Notes: generated by a model not told the origin, from the letters alone. Shown: positions 35,701-46,571, numbered from the stretch's first letter. The stretch is DNA of 64,000 nt from Amorphophallus konjac (GCA_022559845.1 JAHNEJ010003187.1:163402-227401), one strand, 5' to 3'. Numbers and translations: made by a program.

Positions 35701-36099
35701 ATTCATTCGTCCCACCTGGACAATCAAATCTACCCACTTGTCCCACCTCTGCGGCACACATGTCCCTACGAGAGTGCCACCTTCTCCTCGCCTTTTGGCA
35801 TTATAGGGTCAAAAAAAAAGAGAAAAAAAAAATGGGGTTAAAAATATTGAGGCCCCAGTGGACTTGGTTGTTTCTATTAGAAGAGCAATCAAGGGCAAAA
35901 AGGCTTTAACCCGGCTAAGGTGAAAACCCGAAAGGGCGCCTTAGGCAAAAATGGGTACCCCTCAGTGTGAAAACCTGTAAGGGCGCACTGGAAAAAGCTA
36001 AAGGAGGCCAGTCCTGGCGAAAACCCGAAAGGGCGGTAGGGCTGGTAAAGTGAAAAAAAAAAAGAGAAAAGACTTATCGAGTATCAGACTCGCTCCTCC

Positions 36100-36460
36100 T
36101 CAGCTCAGCAAGGCAAGTCTCACTCTAAAGAGCTTCCTCCTGGAGCCCCTCAAGCCTACGGCAAAGAGTCTACATCGGCACGCGCAAGACTGCGCTCCTT
36201 CTCGGTCCCCCGGACCTCTCACAAAAGCCCCTTCACTCTGCGGGAGGCCATCTGCTCGCGCTCATAAGTGGCCTTGACTTGGGCGCCCACCTCAGCCTAG
36301 GCTCTCTGAAGTCTGCAAAGTTGCTCCTCCTGCTGAATGATCAGCTGAGTCCTCCGCCTCCGCTCCTGAATAGCACGAAAGCGGGCGAACTCCTCCCATA
36401 AAGACGCAAGCTCAGTCATCCAGGCGTCCTGAGGGAGACCAAATGCATGCATCTGGCAAT
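36100..36460 (-). pseudogene. Antisense ORF remnant in the gypsy 3' region
   Basis: Read on the minus strand from about 36453, the sequence encodes a charged helical protein (AWMTELASLWEEFARFRAIQ, then an Arg-rich stretch and IIQQEEQLCRLQ). After a TAG at about 36300 it continues in frame with AEVGAQVKATYEREQMA. Heptad-like spacing suggests a coiled coil. Antisense ORFs between pol and the 3' LTR are known in several Tat elements (Grande, Retand). Function is unknown, and this copy is broken. Confidence 0.5.
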
Positions 36461-36914
36461 GCTACACCGAGTTGAGGACCATTCGGCCACTCCATCCCAA
36501 GAGGCCAGGAAACTCTAAAGCAGCTTTGAAGCCTCACTAGCTGAAGCTAAAACAAAGAAAGGAGTTGCCTCAGCCCGTGTACGGCCGACATCTACCCAGA
36601 CCAACAGGCCCTAAGGGCTGGTCTACATCAACCTTGGCTATCACAAGTCAGCGGTTAGCCAGCTTCAACCTCCGGCCACACACCTCAGTGGTTAGCCGAC
36701 GCATCTTTGGCGACACCTCAATAGTTAGCCAACTTTAACTTGCGGCTACACACCTCAGCGGCTAGCTGACACGTCTTCAGTGACATCTCAGTGGTCAGCC
36801 AGCACCACGACTTTTGGCCAACGCACCCCCGAGGGTCGGCCAATGTTGATTTCCAGCTATCACAGCTCGATAGTCAATCAACGACGACTCAGATGGATGC
36901 GCCTCTTCGAGACA

Positions 36915-37170
36915 GGCCTACATCAACTTCGGGCTAACAAGTCTCTCAGAAGCAAGCCCCCATCAACTCTAGGCCAACAAGTCTCTCAGAAGTAGGCCTA
37001 CATCAACTCGGGCCAACAAGTCTCTCAAAAGTAGGCCCCCATCAACTTCGGGCTAACAAGTCTCTCAGAAGCAAGCCCCCATCAACTCTAGGCCAACAAG
37101 TCTCTCAGAAGCAGGCCTACGTCAACTCCGGGACAACAAGCCTCTCCGAGGCAAGCCTGCATCAACTCTC
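36915..37170. repeat. 40-bp tandem array
   Basis: Six or seven units with core CCAACAAGTCTCTCAGAAG and CATCAACT. The AACAAG words start at about 36936, 36976, 37015, 37055, 37095 and 37135, a period of 39-40 bp. Confidence 0.9.
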
Positions 37171-37309
37171 AGCTTTCTGCAAAGTAATGAAGCAGTGAGG
37201 TGCAGTCCTACAATAATCTTCCCATGTCATGAAGACTCAGGAGATACCCAAAAATACTACAAAGGGCACGGACCGTCCGCCTCTGCCTCCGGCCTCGACG
37301 AACGTTCCG

Positions 37310-37320
37310 TGGGGGGCATT
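37310..37320 (+). other. Polypurine tract of the gypsy element
   Basis: TGGGGGGCATT ends exactly at the first base before the 3' LTR. It is the expected primer site for plus-strand cDNA synthesis. Confidence 0.75.
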
Positions 37321-39305
37321 TGTTGCACCCGTAATTTTCTCGAAATACTTCAAGAATTTCATTCTGAAATAACCGACGGAAAAGATACGGTGTAGCGCCG
37401 ATGTCGTCGGACTGCGGAGTACCTCCGTGATTTAGGGTATATTGACCCGATCATATTATCACAAGTGGCATCGCGGCAATGGAAGTTAAGAGGAAGACAT
37501 GCCTGCACGCCTGTCAAAGCGGCCGAGCAAGTGTATCACACGGCACGGACGGGCGCGAAGATTCCTCCCCACGCAGCGCCACCACGGCTTCTTCTCAACT
37601 CAGGTTGACAAAAACGGAGCAAAACGGCGCGAAGAGGGGCCAAAATGCATGCCCGAGGGTCAAACGACCCCTCCCGGACGCGAGAGGGGGCCGCGGCCAC
37701 CCCGCCGGGGTCGGCGGGGGTCGCGCGACCCCGCTGGCATCCCAGCGGGGCCGTGCGACCCCGCTGTGGATTGGCGGGGTCGCGCGACCCCTTTGGCATC
37801 CCAGAGGGGTCGCGCGACCCCGGTGGCTTCCCAGAGGGGTCGCGCGACCCCCCCTCTCTCTCTCCGGTGTTCAAAAAAAAAGGGAGGGATTTTAACCCCC
37901 TCAGAGGGGTCATTTGGCCTTTTTTGATGGCCAGAGGGGTCAAAATGACTTTTTGCCACCCCAGCTTGACAGAATCGGGGCAAATTCGTTCATTTGACCC
38001 CTCTGGGCCCTCCCGCCTTCTATAAATAGACCCTAAGGGTCCAGGACACGGACAAGACAAGAGAAGAAGAACAGAAGAGTTACGTACGAAGCACTTCTGG
38101 CACTCGGAGCATCTAGCACTTGGAGTTTGTTTGTTTGTTTGTTTCGGCCCGTGTGGGGTAAGTCCCCGGGTCTTGTATTTATGCCCCTACGGGGTATATT
38201 TACATTTACGCCCCTCAGCGGGCCATGTTTGTAATTATGCCCCTCAGCGGGCCATATTTTGTAAGTCTTTACGTCCCGGGACGACTAAGTCAGGTGGTTC
38301 TATCCCTATAATGACGGAATTATAAAAATGTCCTCCCCGGGACCGTAAGAGACAAAAGTCCTGTAATTTGCAGTTATACCCTGCAATCTTTTGTAATTCG
38401 GGCTACGCCCCTACTTCCCACGTTGGTGCGGATCTTTCTACAGTCGACAATTCGCCGACAATCCTTGTACCCATTTGGGCCATAAATGCAATCTATGACT
38501 TCATATGTCTTCTTTATGCATTGACTGAGGAAAATTATAAGAAAACCCCCGACTTGTCAAAATTGCACATATACCCCTCCTTCGGCCAAATTGACAGATG
38601 TGTGCCTTCTATGAAGCCCCTTGTCATTCCTTCGGTCCGGAAGTGTTGTCAGCTCAGTCCAGCACTCGGGTATCATCTCAAACCTAGGTCTAGGGTCTGG
38701 TAAAATTACCAAAATACCCCTGTGACCTAAAAATGGCCTCAGAGCCCTTGAAACCCTCCAGAAATGGCCTCAATGCCTTGGGAAGTCAAGAATCCAGTCC
38801 TACTTCCATTCCAGCCCAGGAATTTCAGCAATACCGCTGGCCTGAGAAAATTATCAAAATACCCCTGAGGTGGTAAAATTACCAAAATACTCTCGGGGTC
38901 CAGAAAACTTCTCTCCATTTCAAAAATGCCTATGGCTCTCGCATATTTGCGTTTCTATTCCTAAATCTTAGGGTTTTCCTCAGACTTAGCCCTAATTTTA
39001 TTAACTTGGTGGTAAATGAGTGGTCATGGAGAGTCTCTCGAGTGAGCCTGCCCTCCACATCAGAACCCTTGTAGAAGCCTTTTGGGACCTCTTTGACAGT
39101 CAAACAAAGGTGTTCGGATGTTAGGCCGATGTAAATCAACACTGACTCCGGTCAGTGGGGAAAGGTCTAGCACTCGAACCCAAATCGTCTGATACGATGC
39201 GCACACACGGAATCACCCTCTACTCAGATGGAGGGGGAATTTCTCTTTTCAAAAAGACGCCATTTATTTTATTTTTCCTACGTTGAAAATATTCCGTGTC
39301 CAACA
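37321..39305 (+). repeat. 3' LTR of the Tat-type gypsy element
   Basis: TGTTGCACCC...CCAACA, 1985 bp, collinear with the 5' LTR. It carries the same palindrome array (about 37718-37852) and TATA box (38021-38028). It is followed directly by GGGGG, the duplicated target. Confidence 0.95.
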
Positions 39306-39640
39306 GGGGGTTTAGGCGGGACCAGCCCCATGGGCTGGTCTGGTCCGACTAAACCCCTCTTCGGAGGGGTTTTTTTGTTAAAAAAAAAATCTTCTTTTTT
39401 ATTTTTGGGTGGGGTTTAGGCAAACCCTCCCCCAGGGGGGGTTTAGGCGGGCTGGCTGGGTGCTTTTTTTTCTTTAAAAAATCTTTTTTTTATTTTGATG
39501 GGGGTTTAGGCGGACCAGCCCGGGGTTTAGGCGGACCAGCCTGGGGGGTCAGGCTGGTCAGCCTAAACCCCTCCCCAGGGGGGGTTTAGGAGGGCTAGAG
39601 TGGAGAGAGAGAGAGGGGGGCGGCCCCACCCTCTATAAAA
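39305..39640. repeat. Cluster of GGTTTAGGCGGACCA hairpins and half-sites
   Basis: Directly after the 3' LTR, GGTTTAGGCGGGACCAGCCC pairs with GGGCTGGTCTGGTCCGACTA and AACC (39309-39355), followed by a CCCCTCTTCGGAGGGG stem. At least four more GGGGTTTAGGCGG words follow to about 39595, separated by poly-A/T spacers. The flank on the far side of the gypsy insertion (21330-21380) is the same kind of sequence, so this was one cluster before insertion. Confidence 0.75.
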
Positions 39641-40735
39641 TCTGAATTTTTATTAATTTTTGTCCTAATTTGGCTAAGAAGAAAAGGACAAAAGGATACT
39701 AGAAGGATACTGGTTAGCCGGCCACGTGTGTACGAGGAACGCGGGTGTTGACGTTGGACTTGCGCGACCCTGAGCTCCCGTCGGTGAGTTCCTCGTTGTC
39801 GGATCCTTCCACGCACGGGTACGGCGGATCTTGTACTGAACTGGGGGATACTGGGACTTGAGGATGGCCGTGGGGCTGTTGGGCTGGGAGGAGGGCGCGT
39901 CCCCCAAGGGGGTTCGCCCTCCCCGGGGCGCGGCCACAGCCCGAGGCGAGCTCCCTCCCGGGCGGGCCGCAACCCCGAGGGATGGCCCCCGAGGGTCTTC
40001 TGTCGTTGTCTGGGAGTGTCCTTTGAAGGATACAAGGTCTTGGGACGCCGGGATTAGCCTGTGGGGGCTATTGTTGTAAAGTCGTAGTTGTCGCTCGTAA
40101 GGTGCTTGGATGAATGCCCGACACATCCCGGGTTGCCGAACGGCCTGCGTAACTGGCTGAGAGGCCTTAGAATGGGCCTTGCGCTGAGAGTATGAGCTTG
40201 TGGGGGCTGAGAGGAGGCACCTTGGGCACACGGCGGGTTGGCGGAGTGGCCTCGGGTTGGCCCGAGAGCTAAGTCTAAACGGCTCATCGCCGTGTGTCTG
40301 AGGGTCGGGAGCAATCCCGACTTGCTGGGGGAGTTGTTGTGGAACCCGACTGGTGTACTGGAGCCGTGGGTTGACCCACTGTTTGTTGCAGAAGGGCTGG
40401 GACATATGCGAGCATGTGGTTGACTTATTCGGGTCTCCCTTTGACCTTGGAGGGTTGAAAGAAGGCGTCTCGGGGTAGCCCCCTGGCCTCTTTACTGAGT
40501 GCCACGTGGCGTGGCTTGTAGTTGGAGCGCCCCCGGGTTGGCCCGGGTGGTTGTATAGAACGCGGACAAAGTCCGCCGCCGAGGGGTCGGGAGTGATCCC
40601 AGTTAATTGCTAATGTCGCCGTACACCTCGGCTAGCGGGTTAGGGCCGTTAGTCGGGCCCACTGGGTTGACGGAGGGGCCGGGTAGCCCATGCCTTAAAG
40701 GTGTTCGGGAAAATTCCCGAGCCTTTGTTCCTTGG
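39641..40735. other. GC-rich unclassified block, second part
   Basis: High GC, many short open frames on both strands, no recognised domain. Its style matches 18.35-19.88 kb. Words such as GGGTCGGGAGCAATCCCGA and GGGTCGGGAGTGATCCC repeat within it (about 40300 and 40585). It may be a decayed LTR or other repeat. Confidence 0.35.
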
Positions 40736-40739
40736 TATT

Positions 40740-42873
40740 TTGCTGGGGAAATTGTCCGGGTACAACAATGGTCCACCTATCTATTTCCTTTCCATTTTCT
40801 GAATCCCAAAGAAGATTGCAAAGAAGTTAGAGTCTATTCCATCAAGGTTCTTTTGGCATGACAGTGGAGACAGATGTAGAGGACGGTATGATATTACCTA
40901 GGATAGAGTTTGCAAGAGTAAGAAGATAGGAGTGGGCATCAAAAATATCTTCAACTTGGCTCTCTTATGCAGGTGGCTGTGAAAGCTCGGATCTGAGGAC
41001 AGTGGACTATGGATACACGTCATTCGGTAGAGGTACTATTATAGAGCCAGGGACTGAGATTCGATCCTAACCTCAACATAATATTTCACCCATCTGGCGA
41101 GGTATCTTGCAGTGCCAAGACATCATTATCTCTAGTGTCCAGGTCCGACTAGATAGTGAACATAAGTGCTATTTTTAGAAAGACAGGTGGTGTGGGGACT
41201 TCACCCTTGAGGCAGCCTTTTCAAAGCTCTATGCGATCTCAACTGCACCTTTGGCCTTCGTCTCTCATACTCTAAGAGATAGTTGACAGGGGGGCCTAGC
41301 ACCATCTTTTAGGACAAATTTCAAGGTCGATGAGATGGATCAGCTGGAGGGGCTCTTTCTATTCCTCCTAGATTATGCTCCAGAGTCCAACAAAGTTGAC
41401 CAATGGTGGTGGAGATGGGAGAAAGAATGATGTTTCGTAATCAGGCCAACATATACCTTCATATCTGATGGAGGAGTGTGCCATTGCTTCGCCTCACAAA
41501 TCTGGTCCCCCAAGAGTCCCCTCAAAGTGAAGCTTCTTATTTAGAGGATATCGCATGGATGGATGCCAACATGTGATAGGCTTGCTCTTTTTCTCCCACA
41601 TATACCTACCTTTGCTGCTTGTGTGGAGATGAGGAGGAGACCATGGATCACTTATTCACAAGTTGCTCCTTCTCGTAGGCAAGGAAGCAGAATCGGATCG
41701 GATCAGCCATTCCGATCGTTTTTTAGCCAAAACGATCCAACCTCCACCCCTCGAACCCAATTCTTACTAGAGATTGGGTGGGTCAAGTGGATTGGTTTAA
41801 GATCGGTCTGGATAGGCCAATCCCACACCAGGATCGACCATTCCTGCCTGATCCAAGCAAAAGTCCCACCTATCCTTCCCCATTCAACATCCAAAAAAGG
41901 GGAAAAAGAAGAAGAGAAGATGAAGAAGAAGCAACATGGTGATAAAGAAGAAAAAGAAGAATCAGGGTGATGATGATGAAGATTGAAGAAGAAGAAGAAG
42001 TATCGGGGTGATGATGAAGGAAAAGGGGGAAAAAAAACTTATCTGTTCACGGTCGCAGTCGACAACCACCGTCGTTGTCTCTGTCGTAGCCATCACTACC
42101 ACCGGCCACCACCACCACCACCTCCTCCTCCTCCTCCTCCTGTGCCCCAATGCCATCGGCCACCAGCCAGGCAGCCACCTCCTCCTCATTCTGCTCCAAG
42201 GCGCCAGCTACAAGGCTGCAAAAGAAGGAAGAAAAGATGCCTCGACAACTGGGGGAAAGGTAAAGTTGTGAATATTATATAAAACACCCTGTCAAATACT
42301 GTAGGAACAGAAATACCTTAAAAACACAACCAGGCCAGGATCAGTTGGGGATTGACTCAGATCGGCCGATCCAGTTGATCCAGATCAGTTTTTGGACCGG
42401 CAATCCAAGTCTGATCCCCGATCCTACCTTTCTTGCTATCAGGAGATATGGACATAGGTCGCCAGCAGGATTGAATGTGCTTTCGACTTTCAGGAGAGAG
42501 TGCAGCAACTGCTTGGGGATTGGCACAAAAGATGGATTCTTAAGGGAGATAGACTCATTTGGTGACTTATCCTCCATGCCACCCTATGGACCTTATGGGG
42601 AGAAAGGAACAACAGAATTTTCAAAGTGAAGCAAGAATCAGCGAAACGGTTGTCTCTTCCATTTATGATAGAGTGAGAGATTGGGCGTCACATCTCTATA
42701 AAGTGGACTCACACAACTCCTCTATTTTTGTTTTGTTGGGGGACTAGTGTGTGCCACACTTTGGTGTGAAGTATTTGTTGGACAGGGAGCTTTTGGGAAC
42801 ATATTGCTTATACTTGTACATCTCTTCTTTTTACATTTAATACAATTGTGGTACCACCCACTTCAAAAAAAAT
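40740..42873 (+). pseudogene. L1-type LINE ORF2 C-terminal relic, split by a hAT-like insertion
   Basis: In several frames the plus strand shows the end of a plant L1 ORF2. About 40830-41060 gives FFWHDSGDRC and GIKNIFNLALL-like sequence. About 41530-41680 gives the zinc-finger region after reverse transcriptase (CLLCGDEEETMDHLFTSCSF). After the insertion at 41680-42435, about 42560-42640 gives ILHATLWTLWGERNNRIFK, the usual L1 tail. The relic ends at an A-rich stretch (about 42863-42873). Stops and frame changes are frequent, so it is dead. Confidence 0.75.
41680..42435. mobile_element. hAT-like non-autonomous element (GATCGG type) inside the L1 relic
   Basis: The left end is CAAGGAAGCAGAATCGGATC (41680-41699). 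The right end on the other strand is CAAGAAAGGTAGGATCGG. Imperfect 8-bp flanks CTCGTAGG / CTATCAGG match at 5 of 8. Subterminal GATCGG / CCGATC words occur at both ends. The interior has (GAA)n, (CAC)n(CTC)n and a GTTCACGGTCGCAGTCGAC stretch resembling, in reverse, the repeats at 59.2-60.2 kb. It interrupts an L1 reading, which supports its being an insertion. Confidence 0.7.
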
Positions 42874-44002
42874 ATGTTTTGAGCATCTATGTTATGGCTT
42901 TTGCATTATCATATAAAAGTTACCTCCCTTCTGTTTCAGTTATGCACTGGGTTATACTGTATCTGATACAACTTTTATATTTAACAAACCTGATGCAGGC
43001 ATTCACTTGATGCAATCACTAAATAATCAAATACAATGCCTATAAAACACCCAGCATCATAGTACGGATATCAAGACCAAAAGAAAGACATTATGTGATG
43101 GAATCTCTATCAGTAAGCAGCATTAAGGAGTTGTCAATGTGATACAACCAAAGATAAAAGATTCATATAACTTTTGCAGTTCCTTTAATGAACTAGATCT
43201 TCACCAATGTATTTCGTATAGCATAACAAATGTCTGAGTTCCCAACAGCTCATTTAGTTGGAAACTCAGCCCAATTGGCTGGGCGCCCTGATCTGCACCT
43301 CAAGGTTGCAAGATCAAGTCATCTGACGATTCTGACCTACATGCTAGCTGAAGAATTCCAGTAAAATTATTGACGGTGGGTTAGAGTCGTTAGACAGTGT
43401 GTTGACAGGGGTGTCTCACTTCTGTTTTTGATGTATCACCTCCATATATATATATAATATTGGAGATAAACCCCACCACTGTTCAGAAAAAAAACAAAAA
43501 AGAGTATATATCCATGTTCTATTTGAAAATAAACATAGATGCTGTGTGATAGGCATATAATACACCTATTTAAAGCTTTTAGGGTTTTTCCCTTGGCAAC
43601 TTTAATCATTACCTCAACATTTTGTATTAGCAATTAAGCAAAAAAAATCACACACAATCCTTGAGCTCTCTCCCTTGATTGGTGTTAATACTCCATCAAG
43701 CCTTTATATGACTATTCAAGTTAGCAGAAAAGACATCGATCTTGTTTACAACTAAGATACCCTCTGCTCTTGGCATTCTCAATTTCAGCATTAAACTATG
43801 GCCTATTGGTTACCACATCTATGCACAGACTTAGTGTACTGCTGAATCAGGAAAGTGTCACCAGGGAAACACCCTCAGAAACAAAGAAAATGTATTTCTA
43901 CTTTAGACTTTGGCACACATCTGGGTTAAATTTGGACCTCCTTGTCAAAGATGGTCAGGGTTCCCCTTCATTACACAAGAAAATGTAATTAGTGGTTATG
44001 TC
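42874..44002. other. Unannotated sequence with a possible SINE
   Basis: No protein gene. At about 43250-43340 a box-A-like ATTTAGTTGG and a box-B-like GGTTGCAAGATCAAGTC lie about 50 bases apart, which suggests a tRNA-derived SINE relic. An (AT)n run is at 43443-43457. Confidence 0.35.
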
Positions 44003-44204
44003 ATAGCTGTGATTTATGTGGCTTGCTGTTCAGAAGCATTGGTAGGAGATATCTGTTGAAGATGTTGACCACCTTTTGATTAACTGTCATAGCACCAAAG
44101 AAGTCTGGAATATCTTTGGTCAGACTTTTCATTTCCAGTGTAATTTTCAAAATGTTGAGGCAACATGGACATATTTTAGAAGGTTGAAGAACTGTCAGGT
44201 TTGC

Positions 44205-45940
44205 AGGGTAGAGCATCCAACTCATAACCAATTGGCTATGAGTGGAGAGGCCATTTACTTATCAACCGAAGATTAAATGCATCTGCAACTAATGTGGGAC
44301 TTAACACCAAGGAAGGCAGAATCGGGGATCGGGATCGGATCGCCCGGTCCCAAACCGATCCGGGTCGGTGGGATCGGCCGATCCCGGCCGATCCCGGACC
44401 GATCCCGGCCGAGTCAGGCCAGCTGACTCGGCTAGGGATATAAGTGTCAAAAAAATCTAAAACAATTGTGGAAAAAATCTGAAAAAATAGAAAAATCATT
44501 CTAACATAGATCTATATCAAATTTAATGTGAAATAGTTGACATTTGCTAATCTTTTTGTGAAATAGGTGCATGCATTGATTACATGCATATATCTATGTG
44601 CATGCATTGATTACAATTTACAAGTAGAGCATGGCTGTGTATACTGTATACTATGAAGATAGGATTGCATAGTTGTAACACAGGAAGATGAATTTTAGTT
44701 CATGGTTCTTTGTTACACCAATCTACTTGAATTTAATCTAATTCTAACTGTTGAAACTCCTCTTGTTTCTGAACATCCATAGAGGCCTTGATTTGTCATA
44801 TAGAACCATCTGTTTATTTGGCTTTCATCATGTTTAGCATCACTTACTGGTAGTACTCGTCAATAATCATATAAACCATACTTGTTATGTAAATTGTTTA
44901 TCATGTTGTTTACTGGGGTACCCTTGGATTCCTTGGACATTGTGTTTTGGAATTTATTACGTTTAGCAGCATTTTTATTGTGGGATGCTGGTTTTCAAAC
45001 CTCACAAGCAGGCAGATTTTTTTAGGATGATCAGCATGTAAAGAAATTTGGGAATTAATATAATTAATCAGTGTCTGGATTTCTCTAATTCTGTTGTGTG
45101 GATAAATTCTTTTTTGACTTTCCATGTTTTAGAATGTTAAATGATGATAAATTGTTTTACATGGAGCCGCTGTCTCATTCAACTTAATTCTTTGATGTAC
45201 ACTATTTATCACAATGTAACTATATTAGTTGACTGAGATAAAGCTGATCTAGTATGCATGGATATGAATATCCCTACATATTCTTTATTTGCCTCAATGC
45301 ATATCCATCAGTTATTCTTTTTCACAAATGAGCAGGAATGCAGACTCGGCCTAGGATAGGCCGATCCGGGCCGATCTGGCCGATTGCAGGCCGATCCCGG
45401 CCGATCCCAGGCCGGTCCCACCGATCCCGGGTTGGATCGGTGGAGGTGGGATCGGGATCGGATCGTTTCGCCCGAAATCCGATCGGATCGGGCAATCCGA
45501 TCCGATCCCGGGCGATTCTGCCTTCCATGCTTAACACCCCCCCTCACGTCCAGCCCGATATCACAGAGGGTCTGGCACATGGGATACTATATACGAGGAG
45601 TCAGACAAGACAGATAAAACAGAAGATCAGAACATCTCCATGTTACTGAACCGAACCACCAACCCAAAACTCGAGTTGTTAGGTGGAGAGGCCCAGAATA
45701 CCCAGTGTGCCACTTAAGTACTTTCCTCAACACTCCCCCTTACAACAAACGTGGGTGAAGTTGTACGACAAATGGCAGTTACACTCCCTGAAACCACAAT
45801 GGCCAAACAGAGGGGGGAATGGGGCACTGATACCAACTTAGTGCATCCAACTGAAAATTAATTGCCTATGAGTGGAAAGACCCATTTACTTATAACCCAA
45901 GATTGAATCCATCCGCATAACACAGGACAAGCGGCAGACC
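44205..45940 (-). mobile_element. TRIM-like LTR element (minus strand), split by a hAT-like element
   Basis: Two related terminal sequences occur at about 44213-44307 and 45845-45935; both contain GCATCCAACT, TATGAGTGGA and CATTTACTTAT. Read on the minus strand, the second ends next to TGGTATCAGTGC (about 45820-45832), close to the initiator-tRNA-Met primer site. The first begins TGTTAAGTCCCACATTAG after a G-rich tract. No protein is encoded in the few hundred bases of internal sequence. Exact ends are uncertain. Confidence 0.5.
44308..45529. mobile_element. hAT-like element (GATCGG type), 1222 bp, exact 8-bp target duplication
   Basis: Ends: CAAGGAAGGCAGAATCG (from the base at 44307-44308) and, on the other strand, CATGGAAGGCAGAATCG ending at 45529. 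CTTAACAC occurs exactly on both sides (44300-44307 and 45530-45537). Dense GGATCGG / CCGATCC repeats fill about 100 bp at the left end and 190 bp at the right end. The AT-rich centre encodes no transposase. Confidence 0.85.
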
Positions 45941-46429
45941 AAGACACAATGTCCAAAGCAAGCTTCTCCCTATCATCCCACATGCAGTGTTCTGCAGCAT
46001 TTGCAGAGAAAATAATGATCATGTTTTTCAGGGAAGTAAAACCTACATTGAAAATATTAGCCTTCGAGCTTTATCTTTGATCTACTCTTGGAGTAGGTTT
46101 TGCCTTCGTATTTCTGCAGATCAGTGGAGAAGGGAATTGCTATTAACTGGCATCCCTAATTTTAGAGTATTTTCTTTCTTTGAGTGGGGTGGGAACCTTC
46201 CCTCCCCATGCTTTGATTGTACCCCCTCTATTTATTTAATAAAATTGGTGGCCCAATCTTTTGAAAAAAAGGATGCAATAGCCGTGATTAGCCAGGGCAT
46301 CTCAATCCATGTTATCCCCAAGTTCATCAAATACATTTCAAGCAAAAAAGATCAAGTGATAAAAACTAGCTCATATAATTTAGGCTTCTGGATAATGTTG
46401 TCACAAAATGGATTCTTAAACATGGTTTT

Positions 46430-46559
46430 TGTTGATGAAGGAAATTAGTCGATCTAATCTCTGATTAATGAGAAAACAAGAGGTTATATACATGGACACA
46501 CACAATACATTGTACCCTAGGAACACTATAAGCTAAAACTAATACTCTTAACTCTAACA
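46430..46559 (-). repeat. 3' LTR of the copia element
   Basis: On the minus strand it runs TGTTAGAGTTAAGAG ... CTTCATCAACA. It is unusually short, as in the small-LTR copia lineages. Confidence 0.93.
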
Positions 46560-46571
46560 CTCCCCCTCAAG
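46560..46571 (-). other. Polypurine tract of the copia element
   Basis: CTTGAGGGGGAG on the minus strand abuts the 3' LTR. Confidence 0.8.

Larger units (their letters stand above)
34567..37309. repeat. Repeat-filled 3' region of the gypsy element
   Basis: Between pol and the 3' LTR, 2.7 kb contains two copies of a block rich in GAAAACCCGAAAGGGCG (34.61-34.85 and 35.82-36.05 kb), each led by a poly-A run. It also holds a 68-bp tandem array, an antisense ORF remnant, a degenerate array at 36.64-36.87 kb (CACCTCAGTGGTTAGCC words) and a 40-bp array. Tandem repeats in this position are known from Ogre-type elements. Confidence 0.85.
21392..39305 (+). mobile_element. Complete Ty3/gypsy LTR retrotransposon, Tat-type, 17.9 kb
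   Basis: Two direct LTRs of about 1.97 kb, both TGTTGCACC...CCAACA, bound a 14-kb internal region. A G-run target duplication (GGGGG) lies on both sides. The order is ORF1, gag, protease, reverse transcriptase, RNase H, a second RNase H, integrase, then a long 3' tail. Integrase after RNase H defines Ty3/gypsy. The second RNase H, the upstream ORF1 and the long repeat-filled tail point to the Tat lineage (Ogre/Retand relatives). By hand alignment I count about 41 differences between the LTRs, so about 98% identity. This is roughly 0.8 million years at 1.3e-8 per site per year. The coding region is broken by several stops and frame changes. Confidence 0.93.
44003..46275 (+). pseudogene. Second L1 LINE 3' relic, interrupted twice
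   Basis: About 44005-44200 encodes a zinc-finger-like piece (VDHLLINCHSTKEVWNIFG) typical of L1 ORF2 ends. About 45985-46150 encodes CSICRENNDHVFQG, the matching tail, followed by a 3' UTR ending TTAATAAAATTGGTGG...GAAAAAAAGG near 46270. Between them lies a TRIM-like LTR element, itself split by a hAT-like element. The two halves read as one relic in the expected order. Confidence 0.65.

Noticed and set aside
39340..39375. A stem CCCCTCTTCGGAGGGG followed by a T run, resembling a bacterial intrinsic terminator.
   Set aside because: It lies in a plant hairpin-repeat cluster, with no bacterial gene nearby. The resemblance is coincidental.
19890..39600. GGTTTAG words suggesting interstitial telomere repeat.
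   Set aside because: The words are single, embedded in GGTTTAGGCGGACCA hairpins and never in TTTAGGG tandem arrays.
42100..42145. Poly-His/Pro coding run (CAC)n(CTC)n as a gene.
   Set aside because: It is a microsatellite inside a non-autonomous hAT-like element.
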